Shown here: positions 13,111 through 31,287 of the stretch, piece after piece | How positions within the stretch are numbered: position 1 is the stretch's first letter | Layout: every line of letters begins with the position of its first letter | From: Tethya wilhelma | Taxonomy: Eukaryota; Porifera; Demospongiae; Tethyida; Tethyidae | NCBI GenBank assembly: GCA_964030475.1 | Contig: CAXIPT010000003.1 | Location: 4,130,499 to 4,194,498 of the forward strand | DNA: 64,000 nt | Direction of reading: 5' to 3' | Translations under genes and position numbers: made by a program | Notes under the pieces: generated by a model | Told to the model about the DNA's origin: nothing | Seen by the model: the letters and a program-made list of their open reading frames with translations, nothing else | Databases searched by the model: none

Positions 13111-13893
13111 ACATGCATGTAAAAGTTATTATGGTTATATTGTATTGTGTTTGTGTGTTCCGATCTATTCAGGCTCCACTCCAATATGTGAAGACATTGG
13201 AAGGTAGGTTCCACTTCTGCTAAAGATGGTAGTGAGTTGTAGAGTATTGAGTGTCTAGGTTTGACCTCCACATGGTTTCCTTTCTCGTTTAGTGAACTCA
13301 TTCTGATAGGGTTGTTCTTGATCCTTTTACAGGCAATTGTTGACATATGGTAGACGTATTCCCCTCACAGAATTGGATCATAGAATTGAGGTAGGATGAT
13401 GGGGCATTGATTCATATTGAGTATATCATGTGTATATGTTGCAGTGTATATCGTCATGTATTATTCCCCTTTCTATAGCAAGTGAATGCGAAAACTCTGA
13501 GAGAAGTTTGTAGCCGCTATATTTATGACAAGTGTCCAGTTGTTGTGGGAATAGGTACGTTAGTAAGCGTAGGTGATTATTCATGCATCGTGGTGGTGCG
13601 GCAAATGTTACTAAATATAGCACTGCAGTGAGAAATGATAGCAGGAGTGTCATGATATAGGATCTGTTCTAAAAATAGAACAAGCCACCAGGCAAAAGAT
13701 GTACTTTGAACTTGTCAAGTTGGGTGGGACCAGTGCTGTGCTATAAATAGTAACATCTGGGTGGGATCATGGAGTCACATGTGATCCATTAGTCGCCATG
13801 GACACACTCTATTCTGTTTTCTGTTCAGGTCCTATTGAGCAGCTGCCAGATTACAACAGAATCAGAGGCAACATGTACTGGGCCAGGACATAG
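11203..13893 (+). CDS. PMPCB: Mitochondrial processing peptidase beta subunit (one exon missing)
   Basis: This is the zinc-binding subunit of the matrix peptidase that removes targeting presequences. Exon 1 (ATG 11203) encodes a short Arg-containing presequence, [18 protein letters not shown]. Exons from about 11525, 11683, 11943, 12502, 12749 and 12954 follow. The HFLEH zinc motif (HxxEH) is at about 11742-11756 and the conserved acidic block [17 protein letters not shown] is at about 12020-12070. The 3' exons read [29 protein letters not shown] and [13 protein letters not shown], ending [20 protein letters not shown]. About 50 residues expected between TDTGLW (13024) and [10 protein letters not shown] (13173) are absent; only 149 bp of intron and (GT)n lie there. 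An AATAAA poly(A) signal is near 14049. Confidence 0.9.
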
Positions 13894-14298
13894 CTAGACC
13901 GGAAAACACAAGAGCAGACACTGTACATATTCTAAAGCAGCATTTGATGTACTAGTAGCCAATTGCAAACACTGTCTTTAATACACCATGATGTGTGTGC
14001 TGTATATATTATTATTGTGTATATATTATAATAGGTATTATATGTGATAATAAAAATTGTTTTAGTTTGTGAAATTTGTGTCTGTCTTACTGCATGTACA
14101 ATTCACTCTGAACATACAGTAACTGTAGTGTAGCCTATCTCTCCACTAGCTTGCCACATTGCATCGTTAAATTCCTCCATTAGCATTCATTCATGCATCT
14201 CTTCAAAGCACACACACGCACACACACACACACACACACCACACGATATCTAAGAATAGTGACGTGAAACATTAATACAGTTAAAGGGCGACCATGCT
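13102..14298 (+). repeat. Tandem duplication unit 1 (PMPCB 3' end)
   Basis: This 1,197-bp unit spans the last four PMPCB exons, the 3' UTR and about 400 bp beyond. It repeats at once at 14299-15495 with constant offset 1,197 and no difference in the segments compared. It starts inside a (GT)n tract. Confidence 0.92.
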
Positions 14299-15495
14299 TG
14301 TGTGTGCACATGCATGTAAAAGTTATTATGGTTATATTGTATTGTGTTTGTGTGTTCCGATCTATTCAGGCTCCACTCCAATATGTGAAGACATTGGAAG
14401 GTAGGTTCCACTTCTGCTAAAGATGGTAGTGAGTTGTAGAGTATTGAGTGTCTAGGTTTGACCTCCACATGGTTTCCTTTCTCGTTTAGTGAACTCATTC
14501 TGATAGGGTTGTTCTTGATCCTTTTACAGGCAATTGTTGACATATGGTAGACGTATTCCCCTCACAGAATTGGATCATAGAATTGAGGTAGGATGATGGG
14601 GCATTGATTCATATTGAGTATATCATGTGTATATGTTGCAGTGTATATCGTCATGTATTATTCCCCTTTCTATAGCAAGTGAATGCGAAAACTCTGAGAG
14701 AAGTTTGTAGCCGCTATATTTATGACAAGTGTCCAGTTGTTGTGGGAATAGGTACGTTAGTAAGCGTAGGTGATTATTCATGCATCGTGGTGGTGCGGCA
14801 AATGTTACTAAATATAGCACTGCAGTGAGAAATGATAGCAGGAGTGTCATGATATAGGATCTGTTCTAAAAATAGAACAAGCCACCAGGCAAAAGATGTA
14901 CTTTGAACTTGTCAAGTTGGGTGGGACCAGTGCTGTGCTATAAATAGTAACATCTGGGTGGGATCATGGAGTCACATGTGATCCATTAGTCGCCATGGAC
15001 ACACTCTATTCTGTTTTCTGTTCAGGTCCTATTGAGCAGCTGCCAGATTACAACAGAATCAGAGGCAACATGTACTGGGCCAGGACATAGCTAGACCGGA
15101 AAACACAAGAGCAGACACTGTACATATTCTAAAGCAGCATTTGATGTACTAGTAGCCAATTGCAAACACTGTCTTTAATACACCATGATGTGTGTGCTGT
15201 ATATATTATTATTGTGTATATATTATAATAGGTATTATATGTGATAATAAAAATTGTTTTAGTTTGTGAAATTTGTGTCTGTCTTACTGCATGTACAATT
15301 CACTCTGAACATACAGTAACTGTAGTGTAGCCTATCTCTCCACTAGCTTGCCACATTGCATCGTTAAATTCCTCCATTAGCATTCATTCATGCATCTCTT
15401 CAAAGCACACACACGCACACACACACACACACACACCACACGATATCTAAGAATAGTGACGTGAAACATTAATACAGTTAAAGGGCGACCATGCA
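14299..15495 (+). pseudogene. Second copy of PMPCB 3' exons (5'-less duplicate)
   Basis: The last four PMPCB coding exons recur here: [10 protein letters not shown] at about 14370, then exons near 14530, 14676 and 15026, ending at the stop at 15090. There is no upstream catalytic part. If real, it is an orphan 3' fragment downstream of the gene's own poly(A) signal. If artefactual, it is a second contig or haplotype laid end to end. The frame is intact and the splice sites are unchanged. Confidence 0.85.
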
Positions 15496-15508
15496 GAGAC
15501 ACAAGGAC

Positions 15509-15615
<107 letters not shown>

Positions 15616-15853
15616 ACCAAGTAAATGAAACATTTTTGAATATGAAAACACACAGCCTGCTATACACATACATACACAAACAACAACTTTCTTGAGATAC
15701 AAAACAAAAGTTGATTTGGTGCACAATAAAGCAATATATCAAGTTTTACATACACCATAAGTTCTTTCAAAAGCTTACTCTGAACAACAACAACAAAAAC
15801 AACTTATGAACTACATATATATTTCAATGAACGAGTGCCAGTCATATTTTCTC

Positions 15854-16432
15854 CTACAGTACCGAACAGAGTCCCTTTTTTCTCTTCTTCTTTTGTAGAG
15901 CAGCTAATGTTGCATTGTCAAAAACAGCTCTCACTCCTTCTCGTGTCTTTGCCGAACACTCTAAGTACCTCCAGGCACCAACTTTTTCAGCCATTGCCTT
16001 GCCTTCTTCTGGACGAATAATGCTCTCTTTGTCGCGTGCCAGTTGCTGTCTGGTGGCTGGATCGTTCCTCAAGTCTATCTTGGTTGCAATGAGAAGGAAC
16101 GGTACGTTCGGACAGAAGTGGTGAACTTCAGGCACCCACTTGGCCTGAATGTTTTCCAAGCTGTCTCGGCTATCAACCGAGAAGCACATGAGAATGACGT
16201 CCGTGTCGGGATAAGAGAGAGGCCTCAATCGATCGTAGTCCTCTTGACCTGCCGTATCCCACAGTGCCAACTCTACTAGCTTTCCATCTACTTCGATATC
16301 AGAGACATAGTTCTCGAACACTGTGGGGATGTACTTGTCAGGGAATTCATCTTTGGTGAAGGCAAATAGGAGGCACGTCTTTCCACACGCACCGTCACCA
16401 ACAATCACTAATTTCCTTCGAATTGCTGCCAT
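15854..16432 (-). CDS. Rho-family small GTPase, intronless
   Basis: A 192-residue Rho GTPase in one uninterrupted exon. Visible motifs are the P-loop GDGACGKT (residues 12-19), switch [25 protein letters not shown] (switch II), the base-recognition motif TKID in place of RHOA's NKKD, and ECSAKT. It ends in a polybasic stretch and a CSVL CAAX box, where the final Leu predicts geranylgeranylation and membrane attachment. Switch I and II are of Rho/Rac type. The coding body is closest to RHOA/B/C, but TKID resembles Rac/Cdc42 usage. It lies head to head with the three-exon RHOA gene; the lack of coding introns suggests an old retrocopy, though introns in the 5' UTR cannot be excluded. Confidence 0.93.
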   Translation of the reverse strand: MAAIRRKLVIVGDGACGKTCLLFAFTKDEFPDKYIPTVFENYVSDIEVDGKLVELALWDTAGQEDYDRLRPLSYPDTDVILMCFSVDSRDSLENIQAKWVPEVHHFCPNVPFLLIATKIDLRNDPATRQQLARDKESIIRPEEGKAMAEKVGAWRYLECSAKTREGVRAVFDNATLAALQKKKRKKGLCSVL

Positions 16433-22430
<5,998 letters not shown>

Positions 22431-22752
22431 CGATTGCGTGTATGGACACACTTCTTACATCAGTGTTGTTACTAATTTTAGAAATTGCTAGTTTGTTTGC
22501 CTCTGCATTGAATACTAATATTATTATTATTATAATTAGCTATAGGTTTATTGTTGTTACTAAAAATAGCAAGCTCTTTCAAAGCACAGATTATTAATAT
22601 TTTCTTTTGTTGCTTGTGAGTTAGCATTGTGAACTGCTGATCACTGGTGAACTGTATCAAAGAATATGTGTATTGAATTGTAAAAGATTGCCATTGATTT
22701 TTAATCTTTGATCATAAAAGGACCTTTTGGGGGTGTGGTTTGGCGATTGTTA

Positions 22753-22786
22753 TTTCCCGCCAATATAATAAGGTTTTGGCGGGAAA
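22753..22786. promoter_or_regulatory. Pair of opposed E2F-like sites upstream of RAD18
   Basis: TTTCCCGCCAA at 22753-22763 and TTTTGGCGGGAAA at 22774-22786 are inverted relative to each other. They lie 83-116 bp upstream of the RAD18 ATG. Both match the E2F consensus core (TTTSSCGC). Replication and repair genes are classic E2F targets, so S-phase control of RAD18 is a reasonable inference; binding is not shown. Confidence 0.6.
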
Positions 22787-22868
22787 TTGAGCTGTGATTT
22801 TGCAAGGTTCAGCTGAAGTGAGACGTGATTTTTCTCTTTTCAGTAGTTTTACTGAAAATCTGTCGACT

Positions 22869-25566
22869 ATGGAAGAGCCATCTGATCCCAGTGACTGGCC
22901 ATTTCGACCTCTAGCTGTGAGTACGAAGCAAAACTCTACGTGTGATTCTAATTATAGCCCACCACAATTTTAATTCTACCCTGCTGCTGCAGGATCTGGA
23001 TGGATTGATGCGCTGTCCCATTTGCTTTGACTATTTCAATACAGCAGTAATGATCCCCAACTGCTCTCACAACTGTGAGTGCTGTGGTCATGTGCCACAC
23101 AAGTTTCATTGCAATTTATGCCGTTTTTTTCTCCATCTCTGTAGACTGTTCCCTGTGCATCAGAAGGTACTTGACTGTCAAGCAGCAATGTCCAACTTGT
23201 TCACGAGTAAGACCACAACTGCACCACTCGTTTCTGTATGTTGTGACGTTATTAAGTATTAAATGTATAATCATCTCCACAGCCTGTCTCAGAATCACAA
23301 CTCCAGTGCAATAGGCTCCTAGACGAACTCGTTCAAAAGTTCAAGAGCAACAGGTAGGTAGTGGACATTATAAATGCATTATTGTATATGTGGTAGTATT
23401 TTAACTTCGTCTGCTATTACTCACAGAAAGGAGTTCATGAAGCTACTCACATCAAAGGCCGACTCCTCTCAGAAAAATGCTTCCTTTCAAGTAGCCTCTG
23501 ACTCTCTCCCACCACCCCATTCCTCTGCTGTGAAACCATCCTCTGTTAGAGAGAGGAGAAGGAGCTCAACATCAGCAGTCGAGAAGGAAAGAACATTGTC
23601 AACTCGTAGCACAAGCAAACTCGACCAAAGTGGTAGTGTTGGGGTGGGTGACCAGGCAGTTGTACACATATTGGATTCACCACCAGGCACTGGTAGAGGA
23701 GGGAAACCTAAAGGCAAGGATTCGAGTACCTCCACTAGTTCTACTGCAGCTGTTGCCGCTAGTGATGATGGCAATGTTCACCTGATACCAGAGCCACCGG
23801 GAGAGAGCCAGCTGAATTTTGATGAGATTAACTCACTTGAGTTAGAAGATGACGATGCACTGACTGTTGCTGGTAATCAGACTGAGACGAGTCCGGGTGC
23901 AGAGTCCAAGAAGAGTGCTCACAGCAGAACATCTATGGATATTACTCCACGGTCGAAATCTAGTGCCTTGACAGCAATGAATGTATTGGACGATTCTATT
24001 GTTACTGTGGCTCCAACACAAGTCAGTGTCGAAATTCACTCTGTCTCTTCTCATACGAGTACACCATCTGGTACACCCCTCACTGCTGGCAATACTAGTA
24101 GTCATGGCAACACTTCCACACTGTCCACCCCAGGAGCTAGAGGGGATGCTAACGTCAGCAGGGAGTCAGGAGCACCAACACCTTCTTCAAGCAACAGTAA
24201 AGGTAGAACCACTGTATAATGCAATGACTTTGTTTGTTTGGTTTTTTTTGTTGTTTTTTTTGTTTTTTCTTTCCTGACATTTTTTAAATGTAATTCTCTA
24301 CACCCACAAATCCCGTTCAGTGAACTGCCCAGTGTGCAGTGTTCCTGTCCTTGAGAGATACATCAACTCTCATTTGGATCTCTGTCTCAGGCAGTCCTCT
24401 GTGTCGTCGTCAGGGGCAACGGGGGAGGAAAGATCCCGTCAACTACCAAAGCTACCGAAGCTGATTCTTACCATCATGAAAGATAAAGAGCTGCGGAAGA
24501 AATGCCGAGACTACCATCTCTCTAGTCAGGGCAGTCGAAGGGATCTCATTGACAGGATCAGTGAGTTCACTCTCCAATACAATGCACAGAGAGACTCTCT
24601 CCACCCAAAGACTAGTAAGATTTGAAGAGGGTTTAAGATTTTTACTTCTGTCCTCATTATTGAGTTCTTTTGCTGTCTGTTTCACAGAGAAGGAAATAGC
24701 ACAAGATGTGGAAAGAATTGAGAAGGGCAAGCTGGCCATGAAGAAGGCTCCCTCCACTCCAAATGCTTCACAGATTGTAAGTTGCGATAGTACTGTTGAT
24801 CTGTTTACAGGTGCATATTATTGCTCAGTCTTTGTTCGTTCAGATAAGAAGGAAGAGTTCCACGACTGAAATTGAAGAAAACCGAAAGAAATATGGCAAG
24901 TTTGCTGATTTTTCGTGCAGAGGTTCAATTTCAGTCTAATTTTGTTTATTATGTTGTCTAGAAATGGCCAATGAGAGTCATTTCTCTGAGCTCATCGCAG
25001 GGATCAGAAGTAGAAATAGCAAACCTAAAGGGACTTCTTCTGTGAAGCGTAAAGAAAGTGCCGGTAGTTTGAAGCAGTCTGGCAGTCCATCTTCCTCACG
25101 CAATGAATCTATAAACGAACCCTCGTACAGCCCGGTGGGTGTTAGCAGTGATGAGTGTATGGATGAAGGTGTGGAGGTGTGTGTGGAGAATGGAGAGGGT
25201 GGTGAAAGGCCTGGTGGAGATGCTGATGAGGAAATCTTTGTTCCCGAAACCCCGGAACTGCTCAGTAAAGAGCGCTACTCAACACGCCAACACCTAATCA
25301 GTGTGCCTGAGAGGTATATGTAATTTTCATATTGTTTTGTTGTTGTTGTTGTTGTTGTTTGTTTTTCTTTTTCATATTGTGATTAATCTTTCAGTCCATC
25401 ATTGACCAGCCATGCTGGTTCACCGAGAGAGCCTCTGAAACGAGTCAAAAGGAAGCTGAGCACACAACTAGGGAGGAAGAGGGGAGCTCAGTGCAGTGAT
25501 GACAGTGATCCCGATTTCCTTCCAATGACTCCTCAGAGCAGTAGAAAGAAACAGCGTAGATGTTAG
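22869..25566 (+). CDS. RAD18: RAD18 E3 ubiquitin ligase
   Basis: RAD18 with RAD6 mono-ubiquitinates PCNA at stalled forks to start translesion synthesis. Exons are 22869-22916, 22993-23074, 23145-23206, 23283-23353, 23427-24202, 24321-24614, 24688-24776, 24844-24895, 24962-25313 and 25395-25566. Domains in order: the RING (CPICFDYF, then SHNYCSLCIRRYL and CPTCSR), a long Ser/Thr-rich linker of about 260 residues, a UBZ4-type zinc finger (VNCPVCSVPVLERYINSHLDLC, 24321 on), a SAP domain (LRKKCRDYHLSSQGSRRDLIDRI), and a RAD6-binding-like acidic/basic helix (EIAQDVERIEKGKLAMKKA). The C-terminal tail is longer than usual and ends in basic NLS-like clusters (KRVKRKL, RKKQRRC). The intron after 24895 has a GC donor (gcaagt), required by frame. 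Confidence 0.93.
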
Positions 25567-25987
25567 TGTTTTATGTCAATAGTTTTGTATGTCTCAATGC
25601 AAAATCGTGCTATGAATCAGTGCTTGCGTCGACCTTTACCTTTTTTGGGGGTGCTGGACCGGGACTCGACCAGAGTCTGGGACTCGACGTGGGAGGTACA
25701 TGCGCACGTGCACGTGTGTGTGCCAATATTAATTATGCAGCATATGTGCATGCCGTGCACTGTTTTTTACCATAAAGGAATGCCTGGGGTATGTTTCTAT
25801 TCAGTAAACCTGTACACAGATGTTAATGTAAGTTATTGAGAGTGCGGATTCATAGTTGAATGTAGTTTCTACCAAAATGTTTAGCGACTAAACCTAGACA
25901 GTTTGCTTTAGATGTAAACTGTGTTGCTTTTGTACCAGCAGAAACATCACTACTGTAAAGGAAGATAACTTGTGCCACTGGTAAATC

Positions 25988-26090
25988 ATGTCTTCTGAAG
26001 TGAACAAACTAAGAGCAAGGTTTGAAGCGAACCAAGCCGCCGATCCAGCTGACACCAGCTCGAAAAAAGTGCAACAGTCTCCTTCCAAAN

Positions 26091-26147
<57 letters not shown>

Positions 26148-27122
26148 AGTTACGTAGATCGTCTAAGGATGATAGCCGTTGACTTCTACGATGCTGTGCA
26201 ACAGTACAACCAAAAGAAACAGATTCCCGAGTCGGCAATCTTCCTGAACATCAGACAGATCCACAAGCTGAACGAGAACATCCTCCAGGAGATACAGACC
26301 CGCATGGAAAACTGGTAAGTCATGTGATAACCATATGATAGTCATGTGATGGTGAGTGTACAGGCTTGGCCAGGTCACCTGATTCTATTGTGAATAACAA
26401 TTATTGTATTGTCTGTACAACAAGTAGTGCAGTATTATGTATTGGCTGTCAGTGAATGTATAAATTTGCACCTCTCCCTCACCATAATATACTCAGAGGT
26501 CTTTTATGTAAGCCAGCCACTTGTTGTGCATTGTCTGAGTAACAGGAGGCTAGATAATGGAGAGGCATGTCAATATTATTTTAAGTATCTCTTGTTCACT
26601 TCTAATTTTGGTCATAAAATTTCTGGTTCTTAATGTTTAATGGGTGTTGGCAGCTTGTAGTAGATGACTAGCTTCTATGATGCTTGTGTAGTGTTCACCA
26701 TCAGTAAACATTTTAATTGTGAACTCACAGCTGACTCCATTGACCTCTGACAGGACTCTCTCAGCCAGTGTTGCTACAGCTGTTGTAAGGGGGGGTTGTT
26801 AGTGGGTTAGTCATTTGACTCACTTCCCTAGTTGTTCCCATACAATCAACTGATGTAAACATTGTTGACCTCCTGTTTGTGTGCATGTGTTGCATTGCTA
26901 TTTCCCTGTTCAGTTAGGAAACCCTCCAGGTATTGTGAATAGAAATAGTTTCTTCAGCACATGGCCTGCTGCTTCCTCTCCTCTCTCTGTGTGTGTAGTC
27001 AGGATTTCCTTCAGATAGACACTATCAGTTATCAAATACAGGATCCTGCTTTTAGAAATCTTAAGGACGTGTGTTACAATAAACACACACGCACACACAC
27101 ATACACACACACACACACACAT

Positions 27123-27158
<36 letters not shown>

Positions 27159-27654
27159 AGGGAAACCCATGAAGCTCTCGGTGACGTGCTGTGTCGACTG
27201 GCTCCGTTTCTCAAGCTCTACGCTCTCTACACGTCAGGCTTTGAAGATGCCATGAAGACCTTCACAGAATGGAGCAAGAAAGACAGGAAATTTGACACAG
27301 TAGTCAAGGAATTTGAGGTAAATATGATGATGTGCTGTATTGAATGTGAAATGCAAGCTAATTGTCATCAGTACTGTTAGTATATTGTGGCTCATTAGCC
27401 CAGTAGCATTGATCAGGCATGTGGTTGTCAAGGAAGGAAGGTACATGTGCTGTGAGAATCTGAGGTGAATGGTTGAATGATAGTGACGTGGTAGTGATGG
27501 TAGCTGGAGATGTTAGGATATATGGTCCTTTGGGATAGAGTGTGTACTTCCTTTGAAGCTGTGTGTGTAGGGGTTGAAGTTGTAGGTCAAATTCAGAGTT
27601 CAAGGTTTCAAGAGTTCAAAGACATGAGAAGCAAGTGCATCATGTTTGATTGAT

Positions 27655-27734
<80 letters not shown>

Positions 27735-28890
27735 AGAGACACCATTTCCACCGGTCTTGGTGTGGCCCACTACATGTTGGAACCAGTCCAGAGGATCCCT
27801 CGCTATCGACTGTTGCTGGCCGACTACCTCAAATATCTCCCGCCTGACTCGCCTGACAAGCCTGACACTGAAAGTGAGTATCACATGACAACTGCATGAC
27901 TACCGTATAGCGGGAAAGTTTCATGGTGTCAAATTTTTACGGATATCTCTAGTCAAAACTTTTTTGCGATTTAACTTTCACGGATGAGCTGTGCAAGCCC
28001 ATACGTATATACATTACTAAAAATTTTCAGATAAAACTTTCACGGATGGATCGTAATCTGCAAAAAACGCGTTCCACATGCTCTCCTATGTTCTGACACG
28101 TTAACCTTCTCCTCCCCCTCCAGAGGCTCTCAAGCTGATATCTGAAGCTGCCGATCGGACTAACAACAGAATCAAAGAACTTGAGAACTCCAATGAGATT
28201 CTCTCCATTCAGCGTTCCATCACTGATATTGACAAGACCCTTCTCATTCCTTCGTCTCTCTCTCTCAGAGAGACACCATTTCCACCGGTCTTGGTGTGGC
28301 CCACTACATGTTGGAACCAGTCCAGAGGATCCCTCGCTATCGACTGTTGCTGGCCGACTACCTCAAATATCTCCCGCCTGACTCGCCTGACAAGCCTGAC
28401 ACTGAAAGTGAGTATCACATGACAACTGCATGACTACCGTATAGCGGGAAAGTTTCATGGTGTCAAATTTTTACGGATATCTCTAGTCAAAACTTTTTTG
28501 CGATTTAACTTTCACGGATGAGCTGTGCAAGCCCATACGTATATACATTACTAAAAATTTTCAGATAAAACTTTCACGGATGGATCGTAATCTGCAAAAA
28601 ACGCGTTCCACATGCTCTCCTATGTTCTGACACGTTAACCTTCTCCTCCCCCTCCAGAGGCTCTCAAGCTGATATCTGAAGCTGCCGATCGGACTAACAA
28701 CAGAATCAAAGAACTTGAGAACTCCAATGAGATTCTCTCCATTCAGCGTTCCATCACTGATATTGACAAGACCCTTCTCATTCCTTCGAGGATATTCCTC
28801 AAGAAGGGATCTCTGCAAAAGTTCTCCAGGAAGACGATGACTCCGCGAATGTTCTTCCTCGTAAGTTGATAGAATCGAGATGTCCCTGTG

Positions 28891-28925
<35 letters not shown>

Positions 28926-30715
28926 CACTTTCAGTTTTTACTTGCTCTCTGTTTACTCAGTTTTCGGACTGTTTGCTACACACACAACCCTCGGGCGCAG
29001 ATGTCTTCAAATTTAGGAATGAAATGCCCATATTTGGAATGCAGGTATTATTACATACTTATAACTGCCACAGCATATAGTACATAGCACAAACAGTGAC
29101 AACTTGTCACATTAAGATTTTAAAAATGATGTCAATGTTATTGTCCGACAGGTCGAGGAGCCTATTGTTTCGTTGGTGGCTCACAGTTTCAATGTTCACA
29201 GTACCACAAGGTCTCTCATCCTGGTTGCCAAGTAAGTGGACTAGGAGAGCTAGCTAGGATGCGAGCTAGTCACTTTTTTTCACTTTTATCACAATTTTCT
29301 TTTTGCCCCTTTAATAATTATTATTGTAGTTCTGAGGAGGAGAAGCATGAGTGGATAGAGGCGATACAGTCTGCCATCAGTGATGATGCCGTGAAGAGAA
29401 GCTCACTACGAAGAGATGCATTTGTAAGTCAGCTAGCTGCACGTCCAATTCCTCTCTGTCTCCAATTTTTTAGGTCTTTTAATCTTTTTTTTTTTTCATT
29501 GAAAAGAAGCGGTGAAGGACTAATTTATTGGGCTATGATTATCTTCAGTGCACACTTATTGTATTAACATACACAATGTCGTATTAATGCTCATAATTAT
29601 ACCTCCAAATATATAATTGTACAGAATGACACAGACTCAGCCACCCAAGCGTTCGGGTCCAAGGCGCCCATCATGGTGCCTGATAAGAGTGTCACCATGT
29701 GTCAGACGTGCAGTGCCGAGTTCACGTTCACCTTCAGAAGACATCACTGCCGAGCATGTGGCAAAGTAAGACCTGCAGCTGCATCGTGTTATTGTTTTGT
29801 TGCCCAGTTCTTTTGATTTGTTGTTTTTTTTCTCTTACTGTTGTTGCTGTGTTCTTGTTTAGGTGGTTTGTGGGACCTGCTCACAGTGGAAGGTTTACTT
29901 GACCTACTGTCAGAAGAATGACAGAGTGTGTACTCCTTGCTATGATCTCTCCCAAAGACAAAGTAGGTTGAAATGGATATAGTAAAGGGTCGTCAAGAGC
30001 GAGCTTACTTATTTGACAACCATTTCCTATTCAGGTGGTGGTAAGGCCGACTCTCTGGCTGTCCCATCTCCCAAGTTAAACAAGCACCATTCTCTATCGA
30101 CTGGTGTACTGAATGTAAGCATAATATGTAGTTATTGCTGGCAATTTTATTCTATACACAATGTGCATAAATTCCTGCACCACACAATTGATCATAAATC
30201 TGCTATCATTGTATCATTGCACACACAGCTAAAGGGTCTTGATGAGGATGCTGTCATGGCTGGCTACGTTTTATCCCAAGACGGTAGAAGGTGGAACAGA
30301 ATGTGGTACCAAATCAAGAGAGACTATGTTCTCTACAAGTTCCGAGCACACGAGGTACTTATATCCTTAGGTCATAGTACACACTATTTATTGATGGTAA
30401 CTTGCTGCAACAAATCTAGAGATTCATTCTTCTTCTCTCTTTCTCTCCCTTTCTCTCCCTTTCTCTCTCTTTCTCTCTCTTTTTCTCTCATTCTCTCTCA
30501 TTCTCTCCCTATCTCTCTCTCTCTAAGGACATCAAAGCTGTCCACTCTATGCCACTGCCCGGCTATCGTGTGTCTGCTGACCAAGGTAACTCCACCATTC
30601 ATCTCATCCACCCATCCTCCACCAAGAAGAACCTCAGTGACACATTCAAAGTAGATGATCCCACTGCTTTTGACCAGTAAGTCCGCCATCACTCACACAC
30701 CCACACATACACACC

Positions 30716-30756
<41 letters not shown>

Positions 30757-31006
30757 CTGGGTCTCAATGCTAGAGAGAGCTGCACAGATGGACCTTCCTA
30801 GCCCTTCAAGCACGCCACTCGCCATGCAATCGTTTGAACGAAGCGGTGAATTCTCAAGCTCCTCTCGTCCCGTTAGCACTCTGAGCAGTGAAGGCTCTCA
30901 CCCCGATAGCTTTGAGACGTACGATGATAGTGATTCTAGGCCCAATAGTTTTAGAGAGGCATCACCTGAGATTACTGTTGAAGGTAGTGTTGAGAAATCA
31001 ACTTAA
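25988..31006 (+). CDS. FGD-type FYVE, RhoGEF and PH domain protein (duplication inside)
   Basis: This is a guanine exchange factor, probably for Cdc42, of the FGD1-4 group. Domains in order: a short N-terminus (MSSEVNKLRARFEANQ), a DH domain (SYVDRLRMIAVDFYDA near 26150; LGDVLCRLAPFLKLY near 27180; HYMLEPVQRIPRYRLLLADY near 27765), PH1 (FLKKGSLQKFSRKTM to EEKHEWIEAIQSAI, 28795-29375), a FYVE finger (CQTC, RRHHCRACGK, VCGTC, RVCTPC; 29640-29960), and PH2 (AGYVLSQDGRRWNRMWYQIK near 30260 to NWVSMLERAAQ). The tail is Ser-rich. The first DH residues are missing at the n at 26090. A 534-bp tandem repeat duplicates two DH exons; splicing across it so that only one copy is used keeps the frame, whereas reading through the junction does not. 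Confidence 0.88.
26090..26149. repeat. n plus (AC)n microsatellite hiding part of the DH exon
   Basis: The N-terminal FGD exon runs straight into n and then (AC)n. The next exon starts at about 26150 with SYVDRL, so the usual beginning of DH conserved region 1 is absent. This is a contig join, not an intron with a visible donor. Confidence 0.7.
27721..28254 (+). repeat. Tandem duplication unit 1 inside the FGD gene
   Basis: This 534-bp unit starts in a (CT)n tract. It contains the RDTISTGLGVAHYMLEP exon (27735-27872), an intron with MITE copy D, and the first part of the ALKLISEAADRTNNRI exon. It ends abruptly at TTCG. The second copy follows at 28255-28788. Confidence 0.92.
27901..28078. 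mobile_element. MITE-like element, TACCGTATAGCGGG terminus (copy D, right end lost)
   Basis: It starts TACCGTATAGCGGGAAAGTT and shares GTTTCATGGTGTCAAA and TTTCACGGATGGATCG with copy C at 4649. The expected right inverted terminus is missing. It lies in an FGD intron and is repeated at 28435-28612 by the tandem duplication. Confidence 0.65.
28255..28788 (+). repeat. Tandem duplication unit 2 inside the FGD gene
   Basis: A copy of 27721-28254 at offset 534. Unlike unit 1, its second exon continues into the PH1-coding sequence (RIFLKKGSL) and reaches a normal donor near 28862. Unit 2 is therefore the functional junction and unit 1 is the surplus copy. Confidence 0.92.
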
Positions 31007-31010
31007 CATT

Positions 31011-31287
31011 GATTTTTGTTTGTTTGTTTGTCTGTTTGTTTGTTTTTTTGTTTACATTTTGTATACAGTCTGTGTGTGAGATTTATCAATAATTTTATTA
31101 ATAATACCAATACATTTTTGTGTACATTTTTGGTATAACATTCTATTAATGATTTTAGTAAAGCACAAACAATAACTATTATTTTAAGTGTCACTGAATG
31201 AGCTTACAAACATGGAACAAGACTTTCTTGAATTCCACAAAAATACAGAATATATTCCTCACAAGAACCAAGCAAACCATCCCATAC
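31011..31287. other. Convergent 3' intergenic spacer
   Basis: AT-rich sequence with a (TTTG) run at about 31016-31048, between the 3' ends of the FGD gene and the beta-helix gene. I see no coding sequence. Confidence 0.6.

Noticed and set aside
15854..16432. Recent processed pseudogene of RHOA
   Set aside because: The protein has diverged with all functional motifs and CAAX box kept and no poly(A) tail on the correct side, so it is an expressed-type paralogue rather than a recent dead copy.
28181..28381. Open frame reading from the first FGD duplicate into the second
   Set aside because: It is out of frame with the DH domain and exists only because of the tandem junction.
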